From an endosymbiont of Escarpia spicata (GTDB lineage Bacteria > Pseudomonadota > Gammaproteobacteria > Chromatiales > Chromatiaceae), in the NCBI GenBank assembly GCA_003349915.1, contig QFXE01000001.1, positions 248,001 to 312,000 of the forward strand: a stretch of DNA of 64,000 bases. The letters are read 5' to 3'. Of the stretch, positions 26,683 through 35,830 are shown piece by piece (position 1 is the stretch's first letter; every line of letters starts with the position of its first letter). A program made the translations under genes and the position numbers. A model generated the notes under the pieces. It was not told the DNA's origin. It made no database searches and saw only the letters and a list, made by a program, of their open reading frames with translations.

Positions 26683-28634
26683 TGAGCGATGACTACTTTA
26701 AATTCGGCCGCTACACCGGGTTACACGAAAAGGGCGCCTACGTGAATGCTAACGCCCATCTCTATTTCAAGGAGGGGCGGGCCGATTACGCCAGTGTGCA
26801 GGCATCGGATCTCGGGCTGGATTCCCGCTCTCTGCGGCTCGAATACGGTAAGCAGGGAAAATATGATTTCTTCATCGATTACGATCAGCTTCCAAACTAC
26901 AAGATCGACACAGCGGCCACTCCCTTCGATGGGGCCGGGAGCAACCATCTCACCCTGCCTGGTGGCTTCGACATCAATACCAATGTCGATGATCATCTGA
27001 AGCCCTTTGACATCGAGACCGAACGACGTCGCCTCAGGGCTAGTGCCTCCTGGTCGCCGATGGCGCATTATAAACTGAGCCTGGCGGTCAAACACGAGAC
27101 TAAGAAGGGTACTGACTCCATCGGCACCGCCATCGGCGGCTCAGGTCAATCGTTCATGGGTAACGTCGCTACAGCACTCTTGCCCGAACCGATCGATTAC
27201 GTTACCAACGAGATCGATCTGGCGGCCAGTTACGCCGATAAAAAAATGCAGTGGGAACTCAAGTACCACATGTCCTTCTTTGAGAACAACGAACAGGCAC
27301 TAAGTTGGGAGAATCCCTGGTTTGCTAGCGGCTCCGGGCCGGAAGAGGGGCAAATATCACTCGCGCCATCCAACCAGTTCTATCAACTCTCCCTTACCGG
27401 CAGCTATCTGTTCACACCGACGACCCGGCTCAGCGGTGTTATCTCACGGGGAACCATGTACCAGGATGAGAGCTTCCTGCCTTACAGTACCCTGGCCACC
27501 TCAGCGGCACTGCCGGTCGACAGCCTGGAAGGCGAAGTGGACATCACCAATGCCCGGTTCAGCCTGCATGCACGACCGATGCGGTCTCTGCGGCTCAACG
27601 CCGGGTATAGTTACTCGGAGCGGGATAACAAAACCCCTCAGGCTACCTATAATTACACCCGTCTCGATACCGTTGAGGCGGTGGGGGCCGTTACCAATGA
27701 GCCTGTCAGTTATAAAAAGCACCGGTATAACCTTGGCGCTCGCTACCGGCTGAACAACCGGGCCGACACGTCCCTCGAGTATATCTACGACAAGACGAAC
27801 CGTACCTTCTCTGAAGTGGAGGAGAACGAAGAGCAGACCGTGAAAGCAGGACTTAAACTCAGTCCGCTCGATACTCTGGATGCATCATTAAAGATCGCCC
27901 GGTCGAGCCGCGATGCCTCGGAGTATCAATCCGCGGACTTTGAACATCCCCTGCTTCGTAAATACTACTATGCGGACCGGGACAGGAACAGTGCCGGACT
28001 ACGCCTCGATTACTATCCCCACCAGGCGGTATCGCTGGGTTTCAGTGCCGACTATGCAAAGGATGATTATAGAAATTCCGAAATTGGTCTGGTCGACTCC
28101 AGTCAGCCGAGTTATACGGTGGATATTTCCTATGCGCCAAATGCGGATCTGAGCATCTACAGTTACTACACCCGGGAGGAGATGGATACCTTCCAAGTCG
28201 GTTCCGGACCAGGCGGCGCGGGTGGGGGTCAGGGTGCTATCCGCGACTGGACAGCGGATATCGAGGATGTCGTTGATACTATGGGCATAGGTTTCAAGCA
28301 TGCCGTTATTAAAGACAAACTTGAGATCGGCGCCGACTATGCCTATTCCAAGTCTGCTGAGAACATCATGCTCACTGACAGCACCAATGCCGCCACATCG
28401 CAATATCCCGATCTCACGACGAAACTGCACAGCCTGAAGCTCTCTGCGGACTATCGCGCCTCCAAGCAGATGCGCCTGAAGCTGAGCTACCTGTACGAGA
28501 AGTTCGATTCGACTGACTGGGCACTGGATGACATTGCAGCAGATGCCGCAAGCCAGACGCTTCTGCTGGGCAACGAGAGTCCCGACTACGATGTAAGCGC
28601 CATCATGCTCTATCTGAATTATGCGCTCGACTGA
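26682..28634 (+). CDS. MtrB/PioB-family decahaem-associated outer-membrane barrel, 5' end missing
   Basis: 650 residues from GTG 26682. The sequence is MtrB/PioB-like throughout: FKFGRYTGLHEKGAYVN at the start, repeated barrel strands (LRLEYGKQGKYDFFIDYDQLPNY, HRYNLGARYRLNNRADTSLEYIY, LKLSADYRASKQMRLKLSYLYEKFD) and a final strand ending ALD. These proteins sheath a decahaem cytochrome (MtrA/PioA) and conduct electrons across the outer membrane. Family similarity continues upstream in frame (EAEVGIGYVSDD from 26658) to a TAG at 26601 with no start codon and no signal peptide, so this is an N-terminally truncated gene that could not be exported. No MtrA/PioA gene is in the window. Confidence 0.85.
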   Translation: MSDDYFKFGRYTGLHEKGAYVNANAHLYFKEGRADYASVQASDLGLDSRSLRLEYGKQGKYDFFIDYDQLPNYKIDTAATPFDGAGSNHLTLPGGFDINTNVDDHLKPFDIETERRRLRASASWSPMAHYKLSLAVKHETKKGTDSIGTAIGGSGQSFMGNVATALLPEPIDYVTNEIDLAASYADKKMQWELKYHMSFFENNEQALSWENPWFASGSGPEEGQISLAPSNQFYQLSLTGSYLFTPTTRLSGVISRGTMYQDESFLPYSTLATSAALPVDSLEGEVDITNARFSLHARPMRSLRLNAGYSYSERDNKTPQATYNYTRLDTVEAVGAVTNEPVSYKKHRYNLGARYRLNNRADTSLEYIYDKTNRTFSEVEENEEQTVKAGLKLSPLDTLDASLKIARSSRDASEYQSADFEHPLLRKYYYADRDRNSAGLRLDYYPHQAVSLGFSADYAKDDYRNSEIGLVDSSQPSYTVDISYAPNADLSIYSYYTREEMDTFQVGSGPGGAGGGQGAIRDWTADIEDVVDTMGIGFKHAVIKDKLEIGADYAYSKSAENIMLTDSTNAATSQYPDLTTKLHSLKLSADYRASKQMRLKLSYLYEKFDSTDWALDDIAADAASQTLLLGNESPDYDVSAIMLYLNYALD

Positions 28635-28656
28635 CTGACCAGTTGTTACTGATATC

Positions 28657-28690
28657 AAGGGCCATGCTACGACGGTATGGCCCTTTTCTT
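28657..28690 (+). terminator. Rho-independent terminator after the MtrB-like gene
   Basis: AAGGGCCAT (28657-28665) pairs with ATGGCCCTT (28677-28685) and is followed by a T-rich run TTCTTTT. Good intrinsic terminator. Confidence 0.8.
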
Positions 28691-28868
28691 TTGCGACAGT
28701 TGACAGGCAGACCTGTCTTCTGGCCCCGTCCGGCTGTACACCAAGTGAGGAGCAATCAGGTGTTGCGGCATTATTTTAGAGACAAAAAAATGCTCACCAG
28801 GGAGTGGCGAGCGGTTCCCGGAAAGGTCGCATTAAGGCAATTGGTAATCTGGGATGCCAGGTAGTGGG

Positions 28869-29372
28869 CTATTTACCACCGCCACTGCTGGAACTGCCAG
28901 CACTGCCGCCGGATCCATCTGAAGATGCAGTGGATGTCCCATCGCTACCGAATGCTTCTGTTGGCAATACCAAAGGACGCCCCATGTGGCAGAGCGCGCA
29001 GGTGACAGGTCCGGCAGGTTTTTCCAGAACCTGTATGGTGTATTGGTGGCAGCCTTTGCAACGAACGTGAAAAGCCTTTTGGGTGGTGGACGCATCGCTT
29101 TTTGTCAGCATCTGTTTCGGATTGGCTTCCTTGGGGTGGTGGCAATCATGGCAAGGTTTTAATACCCCCGTTTCTTTAGAGGTGTGGTGACAGGTCTCAC
29201 AACCATTGGTCCGCAGGCTGGCGTGGAGTCCATGGTAGAAAGTCACCATGCCGAACTCGGAGCTGAAGTGGATTACCTGCTTATCGTCAGGGATCTGATC
29301 AATCGGTTTGTCTTCGGCCAATACCGCTGTTTGCAAGAGCAATCCCAAGATAAGAAATAAAAGTCCCCTCAT
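28869..29372 (-). CDS. Periplasmic tetrahaem cytochrome c (cytochrome c3/class III-like)
   Basis: A 167-residue protein with a signal peptide (RGLLFLILGLLLQTAVLAED). Four CxxCH haem sites are visible: CETCH, CHDCH, CKGCH and CALCH, with extra His for bis-His ligation (CETCHH, CHDCHH and HVRC). The C-terminus is Ser/Gly-rich (about 25 residues). ATG 29372 is preceded by AAGGAG. It probably shuttles electrons in the periplasm to or from the MtrB-type conduit or the downstream cytochrome cluster. It converges on the MtrB-like gene. Confidence 0.88.
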   Translation of the reverse strand: MRGLLFLILGLLLQTAVLAEDKPIDQIPDDKQVIHFSSEFGMVTFYHGLHASLRTNGCETCHHTSKETGVLKPCHDCHHPKEANPKQMLTKSDASTTQKAFHVRCKGCHQYTIQVLEKPAGPVTCALCHMGRPLVLPTEAFGSDGTSTASSDGSGGSAGSSSSGGGK

Positions 29373-29704
29373 CTTTATTCTCCTTAGCTTAATGCTGTTT
29401 AAGCTATTGTCTCTGAAAACGATTGCCACTTATCCCAATCCCGCTGCTATTCGAAACTGGATTTGGCAGATCGAATCATTCGTGCTTGCCAAGTTCAATT
29501 ATGGTTCGCATTCCTCGTATTTAATTATCCACCGACATCACAAAATAGAGCATACGTATTGCTACGTATTTACTAGTCACTTTTGAAAAACTTAAATCTT
29601 TATATAGAAGTAGAAGAGTTTTTGGGATGTATATTCGCTTTTCCAGGGGTGGGAAAGAACGGATAGGAATAGGGTGCATATCCCGGTAGCAGAGGTAATA
29701 AAAA
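29373..29704. other. Divergent promoter region
   Basis: 332 AT-rich bases between two divergent genes, with no supported gene. A direct repeat TACGTATT-GC-TACGTATT at 29553-29570 stands out as a possible operator because each half contains the palindrome TACGTA. Confidence 0.45.
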
Positions 29705-31672
29705 GTGAAACAGCAGATATTAACAATCCGTACGCTTTCTTTGGCCATAACGCTATGCACCAGTGCTTTGATTGGCTCGTTCGCATATGCAGGGACAGAA
29801 TTAGACCTTAATTTCATTCACAGCTGGAATCTATCCAATACTACTCAAAGAGATATAGATCCTAACGATGACCAAGCGGGCGAGACTGTCATCTATAACA
29901 GCGAGGACCTCACCGAAGAGACCGCCTATCTTCACTGGGTACTGGACAACCATAGCGGCTTATCACCCGGAATCATGGTGAAATCGGACGATATGCCGTT
30001 CAAATCCAACAACTGCATCATGGCGTCCGGGTTGGAAATTCCATCAGAAAACGACCCTTCCGTTATGATCACGAAAACCTGCAGTAACTACAAAGGCTCG
30101 TCAAAACGTTTCAAGATGGTGGTAACCAAGGCCGACAGCCCCGTTGACCTGATCTTTGATGTTGCTGGAAAGGATTTTACCTGGACTGAATACCCGACCT
30201 ATCCACAACCTGGCGACGAAGTTGCCCGCATCTACCGGGTTATGCAGAAATTCGAAAACGATACTGCCAAACGGGTTCAGAGCTTCAAGGTGGAACTTGG
30301 TTTTACCGTGGGCGGTATTTTTACCCCGGTCAACCCTGCTCTTGACCACATTGGTTTGGAAACAAGGGAGTGCATCGCAGTCAAACTCTTTGATGATGCG
30401 GCTGGCCAAGGTGCTCCCGGCGATTGTGTGAGTGGTGATTTCGCTGAGGTCTGGCTGGAGAATGAGTTTGCGACTTTCTCTCCTAAGATGTTTTCCCTTA
30501 TCACTGATTCCCGCACATCACCCATTGGCGGATTCTGGGACAAGAAGGCCGCAGGTATCTTTCCTCCGGAAACTCAAACAGGGTTAGGCTTCGATGTGAT
30601 GTTGGCAGAGATTGACAGCGGCACGGCACAAGTTCATGGCACGATTGTTGGCGCTACAACCCACAACTATTTTGATATTTCCGAAGGATCAGACGCAGGC
30701 TCAATTCCAGCGATACCGGGAACCCCCTTCGGTTATCTTATGCATGGCGGTATCGTGCCCAGCGGAATCTATTGTGATCTTGACGGCGATGCTGCAACGG
30801 AAGGTGTTTTGATGGCTTGGTGGGACGGTTTAAACTGGCGTTGGGGCATTGACCCGGTCAATCCGGCAACATGTGCAGCGGATGGCTCCGTTGGTCCTGA
30901 TCCCTTTGGTGTCGTGCCGGATGCAACCCTTGTTGAATGGGCAGTCCGCCCCCTGGATGAACAAATGGTGCAGACAGGTCCCAGGTATGAGCAAGCCCCT
31001 GCCGATGACCTGAGAAGCCTCAATGTCGATACATTTATCTACCTCGGTAAAGATTATGACCGTGTGGTTCATCCGGATTTCACCTTGCGCCTGACTCTTG
31101 CCTCGGTTACTGACAACACCATAGCGGGAACAGAAACGCCTGAATGGAAACTACCGGGCCAGGAAGCGCCGGCACTTCAATCCTACATCGGCTCTGATGG
31201 CATAGTGGCGCTGACTGCAGGTCTGGCAGGCGTACCGCTGGATATCACCGTGACTGATGTTGACCTGAATGCAGACGGTACCCAAGAGAGCATCGCGGTT
31301 ACTCTCGTAAACGAAAGGACTCTGGAGTCCGAAGAAGTAACACTCACCGAATTGGATACCAATTCGCCTGTGTTCACCAATATGCTTGCCACTGTGGATA
31401 ATCCAGTGGTTGGCGCAGACAACAATCAGTCTCTCAATGTCGTGGCGGGTGACCGCATTGTTGTCACCTATACCGATGCTGATGATGGGGCTGGTGGAAT
31501 TGACGTTACCAAGACAGCAGCAGCAACGATCCTTACCCCAGCTTCAACCACTAACGGCGATGGCGGTGGTGGTGGCGCTTCCATCGGTCTGCCGATGACG
31601 CTCCTTCTGGCGTTGGGTGGACTGTTTTATGCGCCGGTACGCAGGATGATTTACGGCACTGATAAACCGTAG
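29705..31672 (+). CDS. Large exported surface protein with a C-terminal sorting-type tail
   Basis: 655 residues from GTG 29705 (AGAGG upstream). A signal peptide (LSLAITLCTSALIGSFAYA) precedes a mature all-beta protein with scattered Asp/Asn-rich loops (DVDLNADGT, TYTDADDGAGG). The last part is GDGGGGGASIG, a hydrophobic helix (LPMTLLLALGGLFYA) and a basic end (PVRRM), the tripartite plan of GlyGly-CTERM or similar sorting signals. The N-terminal part resembles choice-of-anchor type proteins, without a firm family. It heads the cluster with the heptahaem, b-type and octahaem cytochromes, so it may be a cell-surface partner of that electron chain. Confidence 0.6.
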   Translation: MKQQILTIRTLSLAITLCTSALIGSFAYAGTELDLNFIHSWNLSNTTQRDIDPNDDQAGETVIYNSEDLTEETAYLHWVLDNHSGLSPGIMVKSDDMPFKSNNCIMASGLEIPSENDPSVMITKTCSNYKGSSKRFKMVVTKADSPVDLIFDVAGKDFTWTEYPTYPQPGDEVARIYRVMQKFENDTAKRVQSFKVELGFTVGGIFTPVNPALDHIGLETRECIAVKLFDDAAGQGAPGDCVSGDFAEVWLENEFATFSPKMFSLITDSRTSPIGGFWDKKAAGIFPPETQTGLGFDVMLAEIDSGTAQVHGTIVGATTHNYFDISEGSDAGSIPAIPGTPFGYLMHGGIVPSGIYCDLDGDAATEGVLMAWWDGLNWRWGIDPVNPATCAADGSVGPDPFGVVPDATLVEWAVRPLDEQMVQTGPRYEQAPADDLRSLNVDTFIYLGKDYDRVVHPDFTLRLTLASVTDNTIAGTETPEWKLPGQEAPALQSYIGSDGIVALTAGLAGVPLDITVTDVDLNADGTQESIAVTLVNERTLESEEVTLTELDTNSPVFTNMLATVDNPVVGADNNQSLNVVAGDRIVVTYTDADDGAGGIDVTKTAAATILTPASTTNGDGGGGGASIGLPMTLLLALGGLFYAPVRRMIYGTDKP

Positions 31673-31734
31673 ATGTCAAAACTGGCGGTTGCCTCAAAGC
31701 AGCCGTCGGCAAACCGAGGTGCCACGGGGATAAT

Positions 31735-32712
31735 ATGAACAGGCACAACTGGCTATTTTTTCTCTTTACCTTGATGCTCCTACCTTGGGCAGTGGCAGCA
31801 GAGGAGGTTGCAGTTGATACCGGTGATCCAGAAACCATCCCCAATACCCACTGTCTTAGATGTCACGGCATGGGGACCCTGGGTTACAGGGACAAGCTGA
31901 CCGGCAATCTGGTCACTCTCCAAATATCGGAAGCAAAATATAATACCTCCAACCACAGGAAACTGGACTGCGTGGCCTGCCACCAGGGCGGCTTCGGTAC
32001 CTATCCCCATCCGGATAAGGCGAAGGCCGAGCATCTCTACTGCATTGATTGTCACCAGCAGGACGAGAAGATCCAACCCTACCACTTCCTCAAGATAGAG
32101 GATGAGTTCAAACGCAGCGTCCATGCACAGAAACATCCGGATGAGTTCTCCTGCTTCAGTTGCCATAACGCCCACAAGTTTCTCTCCAGCAGGGGTGTCC
32201 TGGACGATGAGCCGGAAGTTGGCAAGCATCTCCATCGAGAGGTGTTGGAAGCAGTAACCTACGCCAACAATATCTGCATGCGGTGTCACGATTCACCAGT
32301 CCAGTTGCTTGGGCTGGACCCCGATTCACCACCTAATTTTTTGCGGGCTCACGACTGGTTGCCCAACCATGAACTCCACTGGAGAAAAGTGCGCTGTATC
32401 GACTGCCATCTGGCGGAATCCGACAAACTGCTGCATGAGATTCTACCTGCTGAGAAGGCATTGAACGACTGCAGGAACTGTCACTCCCGCAATTCCATGC
32501 TATTGGGCAAACTCTACCTCTACAGCACTCAGCAAAGTCGTGAAAAATACGGCTTCGTCAACAGTGTGATCATGAATGACGCTTACGTCATCGGTATGAC
32601 CAGGAATACCTTTTTAGAGCGTATAAGCCTCATCATGTTCGGATTTACTGTTGTCGCACTGGGCGCGCACGGATTGGGTCGCTGGACAGCCTTCAGGAGA
32701 AGAGGGAAATGA
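31735..32712 (+). CDS. Membrane-anchored heptahaem cytochrome c
   Basis: A 325-residue protein with a signal peptide (WLFFLFTLMLLPWAVAAEE) and seven CxxCH sites: CLRCH, CVACH, CIDCH, CFSCH, CMRCH, CIDCH and CRNCH. A C-terminal transmembrane helix (ISLIMFGFTVVALGAHGLG) ends in WTAFRRRGK, anchoring the haem domain on the periplasmic side. Its stop overlaps the following cytochrome b start (ATGA), so the two are coupled; quinol oxidation by the b subunit and onward transfer by this one is a reasonable inference. Family placement within the cytochrome c3/NapC/NrfB superfamily is not certain. Confidence 0.85.
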   Translation: MNRHNWLFFLFTLMLLPWAVAAEEVAVDTGDPETIPNTHCLRCHGMGTLGYRDKLTGNLVTLQISEAKYNTSNHRKLDCVACHQGGFGTYPHPDKAKAEHLYCIDCHQQDEKIQPYHFLKIEDEFKRSVHAQKHPDEFSCFSCHNAHKFLSSRGVLDDEPEVGKHLHREVLEAVTYANNICMRCHDSPVQLLGLDPDSPPNFLRAHDWLPNHELHWRKVRCIDCHLAESDKLLHEILPAEKALNDCRNCHSRNSMLLGKLYLYSTQQSREKYGFVNSVIMNDAYVIGMTRNTFLERISLIMFGFTVVALGAHGLGRWTAFRRRGK

Positions 32713-33328
32713 GAAAACTCTATCTTTACCCTTTATGGGTCCGTATCTGGCACTGGGGCAATGCGCTACTGTTTTTGATCCTCATCTCAACCGGTATGTC
32801 ATCCACTACACTCCGGGTGCTGATACTGCGCTGCTCGATTTCAAAACTGCGATTCTCACGCACAATATCGCCGGTACGGCACTGGCTGCATGGTATGTTT
32901 TCTTTGTTGCAGGAAACCTGCTCAGCCGGAACTCCATTCACTACCATATTCAATTCAAAGGCTTGATAGGACGGCTGTTCAGGCAGGTCAAATACTACAT
33001 GTCCGGGATGTTTCGTGGCGAACCGCATCCGTTCCCTGCGGAAGATGAGAACAAATTCAATCCACTCCAGCAGCTCACCTATCTCAGTGTCATGGCCGGA
33101 CTGATTCCACCCCTGATTCTGACAGGTTTGGTCTTGCTTTTTCCTCTGCTGCTGACCGAATGGACCGGTATACCCAACGCTATTGTCTGGGTGGCAATCA
33201 CCCATACCACCTTTGCCTTTCTGTCGAGCCTGTTCATTGTGATGCATATCTACATCGCGTCGACAGGACACACCGTCTGGAGCAACTACCGATCCATGCT
33301 GAACGGTTGGCACACGGAACCGGATTGA
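32709..33328 (+). pseudogene. Cytochrome b561-type membrane subunit, broken by a one-base frameshift
   Basis: The gene begins at ATG 32709 in one frame (KLYLYPLWVRIWHWGNALL, then FLILISTGM) and continues in another frame from 32801 (IHYTPGADTALLDFKTAIL, then THNIAG). The family sequence TGMS-x-HYT shows that one base is missing between 32798 and 32801. Later helices include LAAWYVFFVAGN, YLSVMAGLIPPLILTGLVLL, and WVAITHTTFAFLSSLFIVMHIY with conserved His ligands. Without the deletion it would be about 206 residues, a di-haem quinone-linked subunit like formate dehydrogenase gamma. Either a genuine pseudogene or a sequencing error. No slippery site is visible. Confidence 0.8.
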
Positions 33329-33334
33329 CAAATC

Positions 33335-35554
33335 ATGAGCAAGAGAGAATTTCTTTCTGGATTTTCGATCAGGTGGTTTGAGTGCCTCCTGGCAGTCCCG
33401 CTTATCCTTATTTTGATTTACCAGGTTCTCTATCCGATCTTTTTTGAAAGCTACACCGGGGTGGTCAATGAGGAGTTGACCTATGGCAATAGCGAGTGGT
33501 TGAGCAAGAAAGAATTCGAATCACTGGCAAACAAGATAAATTATGAAAAGCAGTATCAAAGAGCAATTAAAATCACCCATACCCACGATAATGATTTTAC
33601 CATGCGCCTGCATGTAGAGATGCTGATGAACACGCCATCTCTATCGATGGATACAGAGTTCAAGCATATACAATATTTTCGCGCGGCGGGCACTCGCCAC
33701 TATGCCGGTCCCAGCACTTGCCTCCAATGTCACGAGTACACACTGAAAAGGACAGGCCCAGGAGACTATGAAAAGGTCAATTTGCTCGATGACATCGTGG
33801 AGTCGGTACATTTCAAGTTCCAGAGCTCGGCCAAAGGGGCGAGCACCTTCGGTTATGATGGACGCCAGCTCAACGAAGAGTCAGTCATACCCCTGCCCAT
33901 GGGCAAGATAAACCGCGCTTGTGGCATCCCCGGCAGCTTCTCCTGGACCGGCTGGGCAGAGTTGATTGCATCTCGCCCCCATGGTGAAAACGATAAGATC
34001 GAACTGCGCAGTGAGGGCTGTGGCCAATGCCATATCGGCGGCAACTACCACCCTGCAACGGAAAAAATGATGCCCTTCGGTGATGTACCGGATATAGTGA
34101 AGGAAGGAATCGACTGCCTGATCTGCCACTCCCAGCAGTACGATTTGGACCAGCGATTCGTCATAAGAGATGAATATGGCACCCGCTGGAATCAGGATCG
34201 CAGCATGCGTGCTGCGCTCACTGTTACAAGACCTACCAATTTCAACTGCCTGCTTTGCCATCAACATAACTTTGGCGGCGATGCCTTTGCGGGCAATTAT
34301 GCGGTGAAGCATCTGGGACATAAAAATCCCCGCCTGCTGCACATGGGTGCCAAACGGGGTACCCCTTTTTCTCCGGAAACTGACGTGCATGCCAAGGCCG
34401 GGTTGCTCTGCACCGACTGTCATGTACCTGAGGGACATAAGATTCCACGTGGGTTACAGGGAGTTGACCTGGTCTCAAACGACCTGCCGACAAAGGCAGT
34501 CGCCTGTGAGGGTTGTCATACAAAAGCTCCTCACTCGGCATCGAAGGATCATGTCATGCTCAATGGGCATCTAGCCCGGGTCGCCTGTGAAACCTGCCAC
34601 ATCAAAGTGCTGGAACCATCAAATCTAGTCCTGCGTGACTGGATTCATCCCTCCTGGAACGAGGAGGAGGGCATCTTTACACCCACTGATATCTACCTTT
34701 CCGGCGAGGTGGGAAAAGGCTTCACCTTTCTCTGGTTCAATGGTAACGGAACCTTTCTTGCGAACGCACTTGGCTCAAATCCGACAGGAGAGGGTTTCTA
34801 CGCGCCGCTGGAAAACCAGCTCGCAATACTGGGTAACCCAGAGGTCGTTGCAGCAGTACACAAGAAGGTTGAAGAGCTTAAAGAGACTTACCCTGAGATT
34901 GACGTAAAAAACTACGTCCGCAACGCCCTGAACCCGCTCAGCCAGATGAGTGCTGAGATGCTTGAACTGCGCCGGGAAAAGATTGAAAAGTTTATCAGTC
35001 CGTTGATGAAGCTGGGCACGAGCAAGATCTACCCATTCAAGTTATTCAATGCGATCATGTATGAAGACTTGGCTAATCAGGGGCCGTTCGGCGGCATGAT
35101 CCTGCCGTTCAACTATCCAGTCTATTATGAAAGAGGCGCACCGAAGGCGTCCGTTGCAAAGGCGATTCAGCACCCGATAGTGCGTCGCATGTATGAAACG
35201 CCCTTTAAAGTCTACATGATGGATGAATTCATGCGCTATTTCGGCATTGATGAGTGGAACGCCAAGTTTCCTCTGAGTGAGGATGGACAACTCAATATCG
35301 CTCCTTTCTGGATGCGCCAGATGGGCTCACTCATGATCAATCACGGCATTCAGTTGAAGGGGCGTGAATGCAGAGAATGCCACTCTGAAAATGGCATTCT
35401 CGATTTTGAAAAACTGGGTTATTCCGCCAAACAGGCCGCGGCATTACGGGATGTGCCAGAGTTGCGTGAGAACAAAGTAACCATAGCCAAAAAGCAACCA
35501 GATAAGAGTCAGGGAAACTCTGACTATTGGCATTTAAATCAAATTAGCCAGTAA
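33335..35554 (+). CDS. Membrane-anchored octahaem cytochrome c
   Basis: 739 residues. An N-terminal transmembrane anchor (FECLLAVPLILILIYQVLYP, about 12-32) is followed by a periplasmic domain with eight CxxCH sites: CLQCH, CGQCH, CLICH, CLLCH, CTDCH, CEGCH, CETCH and CRECH. Long haem-free segments, including DWIHPSWNEEEGIFTPTDIY and ARVACETCHI, suggest a catalytic cytochrome rather than a simple wire. Octahaem enzymes reduce tetrathionate, nitrite, hydroxylamine or sulfite; no CxxCK active-site haem is visible, and I cannot assign a substrate. It follows the cytochrome b after six bases and ends the cluster. Confidence 0.82.
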   Translation: MSKREFLSGFSIRWFECLLAVPLILILIYQVLYPIFFESYTGVVNEELTYGNSEWLSKKEFESLANKINYEKQYQRAIKITHTHDNDFTMRLHVEMLMNTPSLSMDTEFKHIQYFRAAGTRHYAGPSTCLQCHEYTLKRTGPGDYEKVNLLDDIVESVHFKFQSSAKGASTFGYDGRQLNEESVIPLPMGKINRACGIPGSFSWTGWAELIASRPHGENDKIELRSEGCGQCHIGGNYHPATEKMMPFGDVPDIVKEGIDCLICHSQQYDLDQRFVIRDEYGTRWNQDRSMRAALTVTRPTNFNCLLCHQHNFGGDAFAGNYAVKHLGHKNPRLLHMGAKRGTPFSPETDVHAKAGLLCTDCHVPEGHKIPRGLQGVDLVSNDLPTKAVACEGCHTKAPHSASKDHVMLNGHLARVACETCHIKVLEPSNLVLRDWIHPSWNEEEGIFTPTDIYLSGEVGKGFTFLWFNGNGTFLANALGSNPTGEGFYAPLENQLAILGNPEVVAAVHKKVEELKETYPEIDVKNYVRNALNPLSQMSAEMLELRREKIEKFISPLMKLGTSKIYPFKLFNAIMYEDLANQGPFGGMILPFNYPVYYERGAPKASVAKAIQHPIVRRMYETPFKVYMMDEFMRYFGIDEWNAKFPLSEDGQLNIAPFWMRQMGSLMINHGIQLKGRECRECHSENGILDFEKLGYSAKQAAALRDVPELRENKVTIAKKQPDKSQGNSDYWHLNQISQ

Positions 35555-35620
35555 GTAGGGTGATCCAAACCACTAAGCTGCTGTTAGGCTCGATTAGGGC
35601 AGGTCTGAATAATTTCCTCA

Positions 35621-35710
35621 TTGTCATCTCGACCATAGGGAGAGATCTCAAGTCGTCGCGTTATCAATGAGTTATGGGTGAGAGATTTCTCGTATGCTCA
35701 AGAAGAACGA
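35621..35710. repeat. Imperfect palindromic intergenic repeat
   Basis: The left arm includes TCTCGACCATAGGGAGAGAT and the right arm GAGAGATTTCTCGTATGCTC; they are an imperfect inverted repeat around a short centre. The layout is like the REP/MITE-type elements with GGGAGAGATCTC and GAGATTTCTCG arms seen in many bacterial genomes. No coding capacity. Confidence 0.55.
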
Positions 35711-35729
35711 GAATTTACCCTGAAAAAAT

Positions 35730-35767
35730 CCCCCCTCCCCCAATGAGAGGGGTGTTGGGGAGGGGGG
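35730..35767. repeat. C/G-rich hairpin, possible terminator or quadruplex
   Basis: A C-rich arm (six C, T, five C, AA; 35730-35743) pairs with TTGGGGAGGGGGG (35755-35767) with one bulged C and the loop TGAGAGGGGTG. The G-rich side has four G-tracts (GGGG, GGGG and six G) and could form a quadruplex. It lies between two converging genes. Confidence 0.65.
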
Positions 35768-35830
35768 ACAGCAGAGCCTGTCTATCTGTTTTTCGGGCGA
35801 CTAGGGGGAATTCCCATATGTTGTCAACAA

